Assembly: GCA_947502975.1 (NCBI GenBank) | Contig: CANNBV010000005.1 | Location: 248,001 to 312,000, forward strand | DNA length: 64,000 bases | Reading direction: 5' to 3' | Source of the DNA: an uncultured Flavobacteriaceae bacterium | GTDB lineage: Bacteria; Bacteroidota; Bacteroidia; Flavobacteriales; Flavobacteriaceae | In this document: positions 35,127 through 44,909 of the stretch, one piece after another | How positions within the stretch are numbered: the first letter of the stretch is position 1 | How the letters are laid out: each line of letters begins with the position of its first letter | Notes under the pieces: model-generated | What the model saw: only the letters and a program-made list of their open reading frames with translations | Told to the model about the DNA's origin: nothing | Databases searched by the model: none | Program-made: the position numbers and the translations under genes

Positions 35127-35167
35127 AAAGTCGAACGCATTTATCATTAAAAAATGAGTTCGACTTT
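35127..35167. repeat. Long inverted repeat between the AraC gene and the beta-barrel gene
   Basis: AAAGTCGAAC (35127-35136) is a perfect inverted match to GTTCGACTTT (35158-35167), with a further internal CATTT/AAATG pairing. No T run follows the 3' arm, so it is not a typical terminator. It lies about 75-115 bp before the OMP start and may be a regulator site or leader structure. Confidence 0.6.
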
Positions 35168-35243
35168 CTGCATTCGGTCGTGTAGCTTCTTCTTCAGAGA
35201 CATATTTGCATCAAACAAAATGTAAATAGTTAAAACAATTATT

Positions 35244-37619
35244 ATGAACCGTATTACTTTTATTTTAATCTTAGTATTTCCAATACTTACATTCTCACAA
35301 AAAACTATAAGTGGAAAAATTACTGATAACTTAGGTCCTGTAGCTGGAGCAAATATTGTGCTTCAAAATAGTGAAGCTGAAATTATTGGAACCATTTCAG
35401 ATTTCGATGGGAATTTTACAATTCAAGCTAAAAACGATAATTATAAACTTACTATTAGTTATGTTGGCTATATAAGCCATACACAAGACATCACTTTAGC
35501 TGAAAATATTGATTTAGGTATTATTACTTTAAAAGAAGACAGTAATACACTTGAAGAAGTAGTAATTACTAGTAGAAAAAGATTAATTGAACAAAAAGCA
35601 GATCGTATCGTTTTTAATGTTTCTAACAGTATTGCTGCTAGCAATGGTGATGCAATAGACGCCTTAAAAGTTACTCCAGGTTTGCAAGTTAGAAACGAGG
35701 GAATAAATATTTTCGGAAAGGGTAATTCTCAAGTTATGATTAACGGTAGACTTCTTCCTCTCACTGGAGAAGAGCTTACGAATTATTTAAATAGTATTGC
35801 AGGCGAAGACATTAAAAAAATTGAAGTGATTACAGCACCGCCTGCTAAATATGATGCTGCAGGCAATGGTGGCCTAATTAATATAGTCTTAAAAACTGGT
35901 GTTCAAAATTCATGGAAGAATACGGTGTCAGTTATTCATAATATTGACACTTATAATTTCACGACTATTAGAAATAGTTTTTCATACAGAAAAGATAAAC
36001 TTAACCTGTCAGCTAGCATAGATAAAACCAGAGGAAATATTCGTGGATTAGAAGACTTTCAGGTATTTTACCCAAATAGTACATGGGATATCGCTATAGA
36101 CACAAAAGAGAGTAAAAAAGCTTTTTCAGGGCGATTATTATTAGATTATGATATTTCAAACAAAACAACAATAGGTATACAGTATTTTGGGAACCAAATG
36201 CAACCAGCAACTAATGATCGTAGTATTACAAGAATAATGAATCCATCCAATACTATAGATTCTCTTCTAATTAATAATGGGAATGAAAACAGAGAGAACT
36301 TAAGCCATTCTTTGAATTTACATGCTGAAACAAAACTTGATACGTTGGGCAGAACATTATCCGTAGATGCAGATTATTTTACGTTTGAAGCCGATAGAAA
36401 TAGAGTATTTAGAACTGAAAGTTTTGATACAAATAATAACTTTCAAAATGTAAATCTTGCCGCAATTACAACATCAATGCAATCTATAAAAAATAAAAGT
36501 TTAAAAGTGGATATGGAACATCCTTTTAAAAGTATAAATGTCTCTTACGGCTCAAGAATAAGTAGCATAAATAGTAAGAGCACTATAGAATTTTTTAATA
36601 CTGAAAGTGGCACTCCTGTTTTAGACACTAATATTTCAAATACCTTTGAATACACAGAAAACAACCAAGCAGTATATATTAATGCTAGTAAAAAGCTAAA
36701 CGAAAAATGGCAATTACAAATGGGGTTACGTTTTGAAAGCACACAAACTGAAGGGTTTTCAAAAGATTTAAATCAAACCAATACAAATAGGTATTCTAAA
36801 TTATTCCCAACGTTATATGCGTCTTATGAAAAAAATGAAAATAATTCCTTCTCTTTTAGTTATAGTAAGCGTATTGAAAGACCTTCTTTTAACAATTTGA
36901 ATCCGTTTAGAGTTTTTATAAGTAGCAATACTTATAGTGAAGGGAACCCTTTTTTACAACCATCATTTACTGATAATTTCGAATTAAAACATACTTACAA
37001 AGGAACGTTGACAACCAACGTGTTCTTCAATATTAAAAATGATATGTCTGGAACAATATTTACATCAGATATCGAAAGTAATACGCAAATTGTAACACGA
37101 GATAATTTCTTGAAACAATATGTATTTGGGGTTGGTGAAAGCTATACATATAACAAGTTAAAATGGCTACAAAGTCAAAACAACTTCACATTAATTCACT
37201 TTAAGAGTGAATTTACAAAACCTTTTGATGCAACTCTCCAAAATGGATTTGCTTATATAGCTTCTTCTAATAACAACTTTAAATTAAATACTAAAAACAA
37301 TCTACAAGTTAATGCCAATTATGAATCTGAAATTAAATATGGATTATTTTCTGTAGGAAGCACATTCAGCTTAGATTTAGGATATAGTAGAACGTTTTTG
37401 GATAAGAGCTTACAACTTTCTGTACTTGTTAAAGATATTTTTAACACCTCAGCACTTAATAATTTAGAATCCACAGTAAATAGTGTAAGACAAGTTTACG
37501 GGCAACAAAGAAATAATAGATATGTTAGATTTTCTCTTCGTTATAGTTTTGGAAACAAAGACATAAATTCAAAAAGAAGAAGATTTGGAAATGAAGAAGA
37601 AACCAATAGAGTAAATTAA
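35244..37619 (+). CDS. Outer membrane beta-barrel family protein (TonB-receptor-like)
   Basis: The 791-residue protein has a signal peptide (ending LTFSQ), a carboxypeptidase-regulatory-like domain (about 20-110: ISGKITDNLGPVAGANIVLQ, DFDGNFTI), a plug-like domain (about 115-215: GDAIDALKVTPGLQVRNEGI, GGLINIVLKTG) and a C-terminal outer-membrane barrel of the OMP_b-brl_3 type, with the late segment RIERPSFNNLNPF and the tail FGNKDINSKRRRFGNEEET. These proteins resemble TonB receptors; transport substrates are mostly unknown. The AraC regulator gene directly upstream probably controls it, and a terminator follows. Confidence 0.9.
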   Translation: MNRITFILILVFPILTFSQKTISGKITDNLGPVAGANIVLQNSEAEIIGTISDFDGNFTIQAKNDNYKLTISYVGYISHTQDITLAENIDLGIITLKEDSNTLEEVVITSRKRLIEQKADRIVFNVSNSIAASNGDAIDALKVTPGLQVRNEGINIFGKGNSQVMINGRLLPLTGEELTNYLNSIAGEDIKKIEVITAPPAKYDAAGNGGLINIVLKTGVQNSWKNTVSVIHNIDTYNFTTIRNSFSYRKDKLNLSASIDKTRGNIRGLEDFQVFYPNSTWDIAIDTKESKKAFSGRLLLDYDISNKTTIGIQYFGNQMQPATNDRSITRIMNPSNTIDSLLINNGNENRENLSHSLNLHAETKLDTLGRTLSVDADYFTFEADRNRVFRTESFDTNNNFQNVNLAAITTSMQSIKNKSLKVDMEHPFKSINVSYGSRISSINSKSTIEFFNTESGTPVLDTNISNTFEYTENNQAVYINASKKLNEKWQLQMGLRFESTQTEGFSKDLNQTNTNRYSKLFPTLYASYEKNENNSFSFSYSKRIERPSFNNLNPFRVFISSNTYSEGNPFLQPSFTDNFELKHTYKGTLTTNVFFNIKNDMSGTIFTSDIESNTQIVTRDNFLKQYVFGVGESYTYNKLKWLQSQNNFTLIHFKSEFTKPFDATLQNGFAYIASSNNNFKLNTKNNLQVNANYESEIKYGLFSVGSTFSLDLGYSRTFLDKSLQLSVLVKDIFNTSALNNLESTVNSVRQVYGQQRNNRYVRFSLRYSFGNKDINSKRRRFGNEEETNRVN

Positions 37620-37625
37620 TTAAGG

Positions 37626-37660
37626 ACGAGAAATAGCGGTAAACGCTATTTCTCGTTTAT
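37626..37660. terminator. Bidirectional terminator between OMP and glycosidase genes
   Basis: A perfect 13-bp stem (ACGAGAAATAGCG at 37626-37638 with CGCTATTTCTCGT at 37644-37656), 5-nt loop, followed by TTATTTT. It lies between convergent genes. Confidence 0.85.
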
Positions 37661-37661
37661 T

Positions 37662-38702
37662 TTAATCTTTTAGCTTAGACAAATCTATTTTAAGGACAGC
37701 ACCACAATTTTCTCGGTTCCCTCTCATAATAGCATTAAATAAATATTCAGGATGCCCATCTTTCCATAGAACTTGTACACGTTCATATCTACATTTTTCA
37801 CAAACATCAAAATAATGACTTCCTTTATGGTGACTCCTTTGATACGCACTCCAATGTAATCCATCTTCAGATTCTAAATAGAGACCACTTAGCCAATCAT
37901 AATTACCCATATCTCTAATTAGGCAATGAAATTTGCCGTTATAATAAAACATATAGGGATCTTCAGTTTGCCCTCCCTTTTCCGGAAAATCTATCACAGG
38001 ATTATCTTTATATTTCACATAGGGTCCTTCAAGACTTTTTGACATAGCTACTCCTGTTTTCCGTCTGTCATCATTACGTCTATCCCATGCCCGATAATAA
38101 ATCCAATATTCGCCATTTGGATGTTTCATAAATGATGGATTAACTGTACAATATCCATCCCATGCTAATGAATCTGTTGCTACATCAATAACAGGTTTAT
38201 CAAATCGCTTCCAAGGGCCATAAGGTGAATCTGAAATAGCCATACCAACTCTTTGTGTATTTGCTGCTTTGGCCTTTATTCTCCAGTTATCCTGCTTAAG
38301 TGTATCATTTCCTATATATAACATAACATATTTGCCATCTACTCGACTTATATTGGGGTTATGTATGGTATGCGCATCCCATTTCCCTTTTCGACCTTTC
38401 ATTATTATTCCCATTTTTTTGTAAGGTCCTTCTGGTTGATCTGCTACAGCATGGCCTATTTTACTATCAGTCAACCAGTGCTCCCCTTTTGCCCATGTAG
38501 AATAATAAACATGTACTTTGCCTTCATCATCATAAATTGGCGCACAGCCCCAAACAGTACTATCTTTAGTTTGTAATATAAACTCACCTTTTTCTGCTAG
38601 AAGACCAGTAAGCCATGAATCTTTTAAATCTTTTTGTTGAGCACAAACAGTAAACAGACTTATAAAGACAAGACTGAAACTCATAATTTTATGTAACATC
38701 AT
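37662..38702 (-). CDS. Secreted five-bladed beta-propeller glycoside hydrolase-like protein (GH43/GH117 superfamily)
   Basis: The 346-residue protein has a signal peptide (KIMSFSLVFISLFTVCAQQ) and a propeller pattern: VWGCAPIYDDEGKVHVYYST, KWDAHTIHNPNISRVDGKYV, ISDSPYGPWKRFDKPVIDVA, MKHPNGEYWIYYRAWDRR and GGQTEDPYMFYYNGKFHCLI. Repeated Asp and Glu residues near blade starts (DD in IYDDEG, DAHTIHN, TEDPY) fit the GH43-like catalytic triad, but the exact family cannot be set by eye. The presence of CEKCRYERVQVLWKDG near the end is also seen in such proteins. It probably removes sugars from algal glycans in the periplasm or outside the cell. It stands alone between two terminators. Confidence 0.8.
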   Translation of the reverse strand: MMLHKIMSFSLVFISLFTVCAQQKDLKDSWLTGLLAEKGEFILQTKDSTVWGCAPIYDDEGKVHVYYSTWAKGEHWLTDSKIGHAVADQPEGPYKKMGIIMKGRKGKWDAHTIHNPNISRVDGKYVMLYIGNDTLKQDNWRIKAKAANTQRVGMAISDSPYGPWKRFDKPVIDVATDSLAWDGYCTVNPSFMKHPNGEYWIYYRAWDRRNDDRRKTGVAMSKSLEGPYVKYKDNPVIDFPEKGGQTEDPYMFYYNGKFHCLIRDMGNYDWLSGLYLESEDGLHWSAYQRSHHKGSHYFDVCEKCRYERVQVLWKDGHPEYLFNAIMRGNRENCGAVLKIDLSKLKD

Positions 38703-38803
38703 CTACTTTTATTAATCACAATAAATTTATGATTAAACTTTAAAAAAATAATTTATAAATGGGTTAAACAACAGATGATATGGTTTCGTTTGTCTATTCT
38801 ATA

Positions 38804-38838
38804 AAAAAGCCAAATCAAAGTTTTTGATTTGGCTTTTT
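38804..38838. terminator. Terminator of the M16 peptidase gene
   Basis: GCCAAATCAA (38809-38818) / TTGATTTGGC (38824-38833), 5-nt loop, flanked by A6 and T5 tracts. It lies just beyond the minus-strand M16 stop. Confidence 0.85.
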
Positions 38839-38857
38839 AAGAATATGGATTTAATAA

Positions 38858-41623
38858 TTAATCCACTTTTTTATCGCTTTTAATTTCTGGTTGTTTTTCA
38901 AAATCCCCAGCATTTACTACCGTCCAGTTATCAAAAGTTTTAAAATACTTTTTGATAACTTTATTGACATCTTCCACGGTTAATGACGTTACTTGATCTT
39001 CAATGTTTTTGTAAAACATCATATCTCTGTCATAATACAAGTTGTTATTGATGGTTCCTGACAATTCATTATCCTTAGCTCTAGAAACACTTTGGTTTTG
39101 GACCCAACCAGTTACTGCAACTTTTAACTCATCTTCTGTAATTCCTTCTGCAATATAGCGCTGGATTTCTTCACTAAATCCTTTTTGCACTTTAGCGGCA
39201 TTTTCTGGTGCGTAGATTGCATAAACTAATATTGACGATTTTGCATCTTTAGGGTCTGCATCTACATTTACTCTTCCTCCTGCGCCATAACTTACACCAT
39301 CTTTTTGGCGGAGTCTTCCTGCGATTCTTGAATTTAAAAAACCACCTCCAAATATAGTGCTTGCCACTTGTAACGCTGCGTAATCTTTATCAACCTGACT
39401 GCCTTCAAAAGACATAATACCAATACTTATCGCATTTTTCTTGTCTGGAGTTTTTATTTGTTCATTTACAGCTTTATTCAATCTGTAAGGATCTTCAATT
39501 GGTTTGTACGGCTTATTAACTTTAAAATCAGAAAATGCATTTTCAAAATAATTTTTTAAAGCATCTTCTTCTATATTACCAATAGCTACTAATGATGCAT
39601 TATCTGAAATTCCATAAAACTCATCATAGTAAGCTTTAAGTTTTTCTACAGTAACAGCGTTTACATATTCAACATCATCTTCAATAGATGTTGCATAAAG
39701 AGGATGGCCTTTTTCATAAACCTGATTTAATAGTCCTAATTGCTTACTCGCCAAATATTGTGGTTCTGATTTATTTCTTTCTATACCTGCCAACTCTTGT
39801 GTCTTCATTTTTTCTAATTCGGCTTCATCAAATGCAGGATTCTTTAACATATCTGTCATTAATGCCAAAGTTTCCATTAGATATTCTTCAGTCGTACTAA
39901 TATTAGCGCTTATTCTTCCATTAGAACCCGAAAAACTAATAGAAGATTTTAAAGCACTTAGCTTATCTTCTATATCTTGTCTGGAATTGTTTGTAGTCCC
40001 CTTATTAAGCATACGCGCTGTATAACTTGCCAATTTACCTTTGTTCATAAAGTCTTTCACGTTTCCATTACGGATTACAAAAGATAGATTTACAGTTTTA
40101 CCTCGGTTATTTTTCTTAATAAAACCATACTCAATTGGTGTATTTTGTAATGCTCCAGAATTTAATCTGTTTTGAATATTTTCATAAGACACATCAAAAG
40201 ATTCACCTGCATCCAAACCTTTCTTACCCTTATAATTGGCTACTAAGGCGTCTAAACCTTCAGTATGCTCAATTTCTACACGAATTGGCTTATCAGATGG
40301 TGTAAATTTTCCAACAGTTCTATTCGTAGGAATTAAATAACGCTGTACAGCTGCATTTACTTTTTCTGCAGTCATAGCTTCCACTCTATCTCTTTGAATA
40401 AATGCTAATCTCCAATCTCCAGCTCCAATAAATTCACTCATAAATGTACCTAAAAATGCTGAGTTTCTGCTTATTTGGTCATATTGTTTTAAAATATTTG
40501 CCTTGGCGCGCTCTACTTCTTCTTTTGTAATTGGATTGTTTTTTAAATCATCCAAGAGATTCAGCATAGTACTTTCAGCTTCGTCTAAAGATTTATCAGA
40601 AGGTACATTTACATTGATGTACAAAAATGAAGGTTCTTTAGTAAAAGGTGAATATGAAAACATTCCTGATGCTTTCTTACCATCAATTAAAGCTTTATAA
40701 ATTCTACCTGAAGGGTTGTCTGTTAGTATTTCCTCTGCAACAGTCATAGCGGCATATTCTTCATGAGATCCAGCTGGTAAATGGTATAATGCTGATACTA
40801 TTTGAAGCTCACCAACACGACTTAATGCTACACGACGTTCACCATCTTGCGCTGGCTCAATTGTAGGAACATCATTTAATGGGGTATCCGGGTTTTTTAA
40901 GCCTCCAAATTTCTTAACAATTAACGCTAAAGTTTTATCAGTATCAAACTTACCTGTAACCATTAAAACAGCATTGTCTGGTCTGTAATACTTTTTATAA
41001 AATGCTTGCAAATTTTTAATAGGAACACGCTCAATATCAGATCGGTTACCAATAGTGGCATTTCCATAGTTATGCCACAAATATGCAGTATTAATTACCT
41101 TTAATCTCAGCACGTTACTTGGAGAGTTTTCTCCGCTCTCAAACTCATTTCTAACAACAGAAAACTCAGACTCTAAATCCTTTTTAGCGATATAAGAATT
41201 CAACATTCTATCAGCTTCTAAATCTAATGCCCAATCTAAATTCTCATCGGTAGCATTAAAGGTTTCAAAATAATTAGTTCTATCAAAATACGTAGTACCA
41301 TTCGGTCTTGCACCACGTTCTGTCAATTCTTTTGGGATATCTGGATGATTAGGCGTTCCCTTAAACACCATATGTTCTAAAAGGTGTGCCATCCCTTTTT
41401 CACCATAACCTTCATGTCGAGAACCTACCAAATAGGTAATATTAACCGTCATGGTTTGTGCTGAGTTATCTGGAAAAAGTAAGACCTTTAGTCCATTATC
41501 AAGCACATATTCAGTAATGCCTTCTACCTGCGCAGTTTTCTTAACTTGAGCATTTACCTGAAGTGAAATTGTTGTGATTAACAGAATAATAATCACATTT
41601 CTAATAGAATAATAGCTTTTCAT
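38858..41623 (-). CDS. Periplasmic M16-family (insulinase/pitrilysin) metallopeptidase
   Basis: The ATG at 41623 is chosen because the signal peptide begins there (MKSYYSIRNVIIILLITTIS, cleavage near VNAQ); upstream in-frame codons precede it without a signal. The 921-residue product has the inverted zinc motif HxxEH at His80, Glu83 and His84 (AHLLEHMVFKG), followed by a downstream Glu (NEFESGENSPSN region) and an inactive second M16 half (YNEFYG-like YYDEFYGISDNASLVAIGNI). Such two-domain enzymes degrade peptides in the periplasm. It is monocistronic and divergent from parA. Confidence 0.93.
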   Translation of the reverse strand: MKSYYSIRNVIIILLITTISLQVNAQVKKTAQVEGITEYVLDNGLKVLLFPDNSAQTMTVNITYLVGSRHEGYGEKGMAHLLEHMVFKGTPNHPDIPKELTERGARPNGTTYFDRTNYFETFNATDENLDWALDLEADRMLNSYIAKKDLESEFSVVRNEFESGENSPSNVLRLKVINTAYLWHNYGNATIGNRSDIERVPIKNLQAFYKKYYRPDNAVLMVTGKFDTDKTLALIVKKFGGLKNPDTPLNDVPTIEPAQDGERRVALSRVGELQIVSALYHLPAGSHEEYAAMTVAEEILTDNPSGRIYKALIDGKKASGMFSYSPFTKEPSFLYINVNVPSDKSLDEAESTMLNLLDDLKNNPITKEEVERAKANILKQYDQISRNSAFLGTFMSEFIGAGDWRLAFIQRDRVEAMTAEKVNAAVQRYLIPTNRTVGKFTPSDKPIRVEIEHTEGLDALVANYKGKKGLDAGESFDVSYENIQNRLNSGALQNTPIEYGFIKKNNRGKTVNLSFVIRNGNVKDFMNKGKLASYTARMLNKGTTNNSRQDIEDKLSALKSSISFSGSNGRISANISTTEEYLMETLALMTDMLKNPAFDEAELEKMKTQELAGIERNKSEPQYLASKQLGLLNQVYEKGHPLYATSIEDDVEYVNAVTVEKLKAYYDEFYGISDNASLVAIGNIEEDALKNYFENAFSDFKVNKPYKPIEDPYRLNKAVNEQIKTPDKKNAISIGIMSFEGSQVDKDYAALQVASTIFGGGFLNSRIAGRLRQKDGVSYGAGGRVNVDADPKDAKSSILVYAIYAPENAAKVQKGFSEEIQRYIAEGITEDELKVAVTGWVQNQSVSRAKDNELSGTINNNLYYDRDMMFYKNIEDQVTSLTVEDVNKVIKKYFKTFDNWTVVNAGDFEKQPEIKSDKKVD

Positions 41624-41811
41624 GTTATAATTTTTTAATTTTTTCAAATTTCTTATTTCAATAATATAATTCCTCACAAAAAATTGTTAAAATTTTTAAC
41701 TAAAAAAAGTGATTTTTCAAAACAAAAGGCTGTTTATCCAATGTTAACAAGTTACGTTTTTATTACTCGCAAATAATTGTATTTTTACGCATTAAAAAAC
41801 CAAATCGATCA

Positions 41812-42576
41812 ATGGGCAAAATCATTGCAATTGCTAATCAAAAAGGAGGTGTAGGTAAAACTACAACATCAGTGAATTTAGCTGCCTCTTTAGGTGTTTT
41901 AGAGAAAAAAGTTTTGTTAATAGATGCCGACCCGCAAGCTAATGCTACCTCTGGATTAGGTATTGAAGTCGAAGGCGTAGAGATTGGCACATATCAACTT
42001 TTAGAGCATACTAATTCTGCTAAAGAATCTATAATAGCCACCGATACACCAAATCTAGATATTATACCTGCACACATAGATTTAGTTGCTATTGAAATTG
42101 AATTGGTAGATAAAGATGAGCGTGAATATATGCTGAAAAAGGCACTTACTGAAATAAAAGATGATTACGATTTTATTTTGATTGACTGTGCTCCTTCTTT
42201 AGGGTTATTAACATTGAATGCGCTAACTGCTGCAGATTCTGTGTTGATTCCAATTCAATGTGAATATTTTGCATTAGAAGGTTTAGGCAAATTATTAAAC
42301 ACTATAAAAAGTGTACAAAAAGTACATAATCCAACTTTAGACTATGAAGGATTATTGCTTACCATGTACGATTCTCGTTTAAGATTATCTAACCAAGTGG
42401 TAGAGGAGGTACAAAAACATTTTAATGATATGGTATTTAACACCATAATTCAAAGAAATGTGCGTTTAAGTGAAGCACCAAGTTATGGTGAAAGTATAAT
42501 TAATTACGATGCAGGTAGTAAAGGTGCTAGTAATTACTTAAGTTTAGCTGAAGAAATTATTACTAAAAATCCCTAA
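41812..42576 (+). CDS. parA: Chromosome-partitioning ATPase ParA/Soj
   Basis: The 254-residue ATPase has the deviant Walker A KGGVGKTT (with the signature first Lys) at residues 10-17, switch I DADPQANATSGLG and Walker B DFILIDCAPSLGLLT. It works with ParB on the origin region for chromosome segregation. ParB follows 2 bp downstream, and the two lead a conserved flavobacterial gene set with a DUF5683 gene, dapB, lepB and wbqC. Confidence 0.97.
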   Translation: MGKIIAIANQKGGVGKTTTSVNLAASLGVLEKKVLLIDADPQANATSGLGIEVEGVEIGTYQLLEHTNSAKESIIATDTPNLDIIPAHIDLVAIEIELVDKDEREYMLKKALTEIKDDYDFILIDCAPSLGLLTLNALTAADSVLIPIQCEYFALEGLGKLLNTIKSVQKVHNPTLDYEGLLLTMYDSRLRLSNQVVEEVQKHFNDMVFNTIIQRNVRLSEAPSYGESIINYDAGSKGASNYLSLAEEIITKNP

Positions 42577-42578
42577 TT

Positions 42579-43496
42579 ATGGCGAAGGCTACTAAGAAAC
42601 AAGCTTTAGGCAGAGGTTTATCGGCGCTTTTAAAAGATCCGAGTAACGATATTCAATCGGTTCAGGATAAAGGCGCTGACAAGGTTATTGGAAATATTGT
42701 TGAATTAGATATTACCTCTATTGAAGTTAACCCGTTTCAGCCGCGTACAAATTTCAGTGAAGAATCATTAAAAGAATTAGCGTCTTCTATCAAAGAATTA
42801 GGCATTATCCAGCCGATAACCGTTAGAAAATTAGAATTCAATAAATACCAATTGGTTTCAGGAGAGCGTCGTTATCGTGCTTCTAAATTAGTAGGTTTGG
42901 AAACCATTCCTGCTTACATTAGAATTGCTAACGACCAAGAATCTCTAGAAATGGCCCTAGTTGAAAATATTCAACGCCAAGATTTAGATCCAATAGAAAT
43001 AGCATTATCCTACCAACGCTTAATTGATGAAATCAATTTAACGCAAGAGCAAATGAGTGAACGTGTTGGAAAAAAACGTTCAACCATCGCAAATTATTTG
43101 AGATTATTAAAGCTCGACCCTATTATTCAAACTGGAATGCGAGATGGTTTTATTTCGATGGGACATGGTAGAGCACTAATTGCTATAGAAGACCAAAGTG
43201 AGCAACTAGATATTTACGAGGGTATTTTATCAAAAAAATTATCTGTTCGTGAAACTGAAGAGTTAGTAAGACTACATAATAATCCAGATACTGAAAGCGC
43301 TAAATCTTCTGCAGATAACAACGATACTGAAGATGTTCCAAAACATGTTAAAAAAGGCATAAAAGAGTTTTCGGAATACTTTGGACATAAAATTGACGTT
43401 AAAGTCTCTAAAAACGGAAAAGGAAAAATTATTATTCCATTTCATTCCGAAGAAGATTTTAATCGAATTAAAAAATTAGTACAACGTGCCAAATAA
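42579..43496 (+). CDS. parB: Chromosome-partitioning protein ParB
   Basis: The 305-residue protein has the N-terminal ParA-activating region (KKQALGRGLSALLKD), the CTP-binding box GERRYRA (in QLVSGERRYRASKL), the central helix-turn-helix (LTQEQMSERVGKKRSTIANY), and a C-terminal dimerisation segment. It binds parS sites near the origin. It overlaps the next gene by 11 bp. Confidence 0.97.
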   Translation: MAKATKKQALGRGLSALLKDPSNDIQSVQDKGADKVIGNIVELDITSIEVNPFQPRTNFSEESLKELASSIKELGIIQPITVRKLEFNKYQLVSGERRYRASKLVGLETIPAYIRIANDQESLEMALVENIQRQDLDPIEIALSYQRLIDEINLTQEQMSERVGKKRSTIANYLRLLKLDPIIQTGMRDGFISMGHGRALIAIEDQSEQLDIYEGILSKKLSVRETEELVRLHNNPDTESAKSSADNNDTEDVPKHVKKGIKEFSEYFGHKIDVKVSKNGKGKIIIPFHSEEDFNRIKKLVQRAK

Positions 43497-44103
43497 ACTT
43501 CTAATAGCACTTGTTTTAGTTACATTTTGTTGCTTTTCTACCTTTGCTCAAAAAGAAGATAAAACATCTCAAGATAGTATACCAAAACCTTTGAAAATTA
43601 CGGATACTGTTGTGAAGTCAAAATCTATTGATCCGTTACGTCCAGCTAAAGCTGCATTTTTATCAGCAGTACTACCTGGTTTAGGGCAAGCATACAATAA
43701 AAAATACTGGAAAATACCAATCGTTTATGGCGCTTTAGGTACGGGTATGTATTTTTATTTGAATAACGATAAAGAGTACAGACGCTATAGAAATGCCTTT
43801 AGAAGACGATTAGCAGGGTTTCAAGATGATGAATTTTTGGTTTTAGATGAAAATGGGAATGTACTATCTGAACGCGTATCTGAAGAAGGTTTAAGACGTG
43901 CACAGCAGTTATTTAGACGAAATAAAGAAATCTCATTATTGGTAACCATAGGTCTTTATGCGCTCAATATAATTGATGCCAATGTTGATGCTCATTTATT
44001 GCAGTATAATGTAGATGAAAATCTTACCTTAGCACCACATTATGAATTAAACGATATTGACAGAAGCAGTACCGTTGGTTTAAGTTTAAATTGGAAATTT
44101 TAG
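43486..44103 (+). CDS. DUF5683 membrane protein
   Basis: The 205-residue product has a signal peptide (cleavage near FAQ) and a DUF5683 region: PAKAAFLSAVLPGLGQAYNK, IPIVYGALGTGMYFYLNND and YRRYRNAFRRR. At least two membrane or hydrophobic segments are predicted. The gene starts inside the 3' end of parB. Its function is unknown; the position between parB and dapB is conserved in Flavobacteriaceae. Confidence 0.88.
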   Translation: MPNKLLIALVLVTFCCFSTFAQKEDKTSQDSIPKPLKITDTVVKSKSIDPLRPAKAAFLSAVLPGLGQAYNKKYWKIPIVYGALGTGMYFYLNNDKEYRRYRNAFRRRLAGFQDDEFLVLDENGNVLSERVSEEGLRRAQQLFRRNKEISLLVTIGLYALNIIDANVDAHLLQYNVDENLTLAPHYELNDIDRSSTVGLSLNWKF

Positions 44104-44134
44104 CCCATAGTGGGCATTAGGTAAAAAATATTAT

Positions 44135-44839
44135 ATGAATATAGCTTTACTTGGATATGGTAGAATGGGGCAAACCATAGAAAAAATAGCAATACATCGT
44201 GGTCACACTATTGTACTTAAAGTAGATAAAGATGATACAGACTATGATATTTCAAAAGCTGATGTTGCCATAGATTTCAGCATTCCTTCTGTTGCATTTG
44301 GAAACATTTCAAATTGTTTGAATAATAACATACCTGTGGTTTCTGGTACCACGGGATGGTTATCAGATTATGATAAAGCTATTGCGCTTTGTAAAGAAAA
44401 AAATGGTGGTTTTATTTATGCTTCAAACTTTAGTTTAGGTGTTAATATCTTTTTTGAGCTAAATAAGACACTTGCAAAAATGATGAGTAATTTGAAACAA
44501 TACAATGTTTCTATGGAAGAAATTCATCATACAAAAAAATTGGATGCACCTAGCGGCACAGCTATTACACTAGCGGAGGGGATTATTGATCATAACCAGA
44601 ATTATGATGCATGGAAGTTAGATGAGCGTGCTAAAAACGCATTACCAATAGTAGCAAAACGTATTGAAGATGTGCCAGGCACACACACCGTTAATTACGA
44701 AAGTGAAGTAGATACCATAACTATAGAGCATATTGCACATAATCGACAAGGTTTTGCTTTGGGTGCTGTTGTAGCTGCAGAATGGCTTGTTGGAAAAACT
44801 GGTGTTTTTTCCATGAACGATGTGTTAAATATTGGTTAA
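44135..44839 (+). CDS. dapB: 4-hydroxy-tetrahydrodipicolinate reductase
   Basis: The 234-residue enzyme reduces HTPA to tetrahydrodipicolinate in the lysine/meso-diaminopimelate pathway. It has the nucleotide-binding GYGRMGQ (residues 7-13) and the catalytic region EEIHHTKKLDAPSGTAITLA containing the His pair and Lys. It is shorter than E. coli DapB (273), as usual in Bacteroidota. It lies 31 bp after the DUF5683 gene and 70 bp before lepB. Confidence 0.96.
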   Translation: MNIALLGYGRMGQTIEKIAIHRGHTIVLKVDKDDTDYDISKADVAIDFSIPSVAFGNISNCLNNNIPVVSGTTGWLSDYDKAIALCKEKNGGFIYASNFSLGVNIFFELNKTLAKMMSNLKQYNVSMEEIHHTKKLDAPSGTAITLAEGIIDHNQNYDAWKLDERAKNALPIVAKRIEDVPGTHTVNYESEVDTITIEHIAHNRQGFALGAVVAAEWLVGKTGVFSMNDVLNIG

Positions 44840-44909
44840 CACCTCTTAATAATTGTAACAAAACTTAAGCGTTTGGTTCTAACCAGCTTTAAAAATAAAA
44901 TATAGAACA

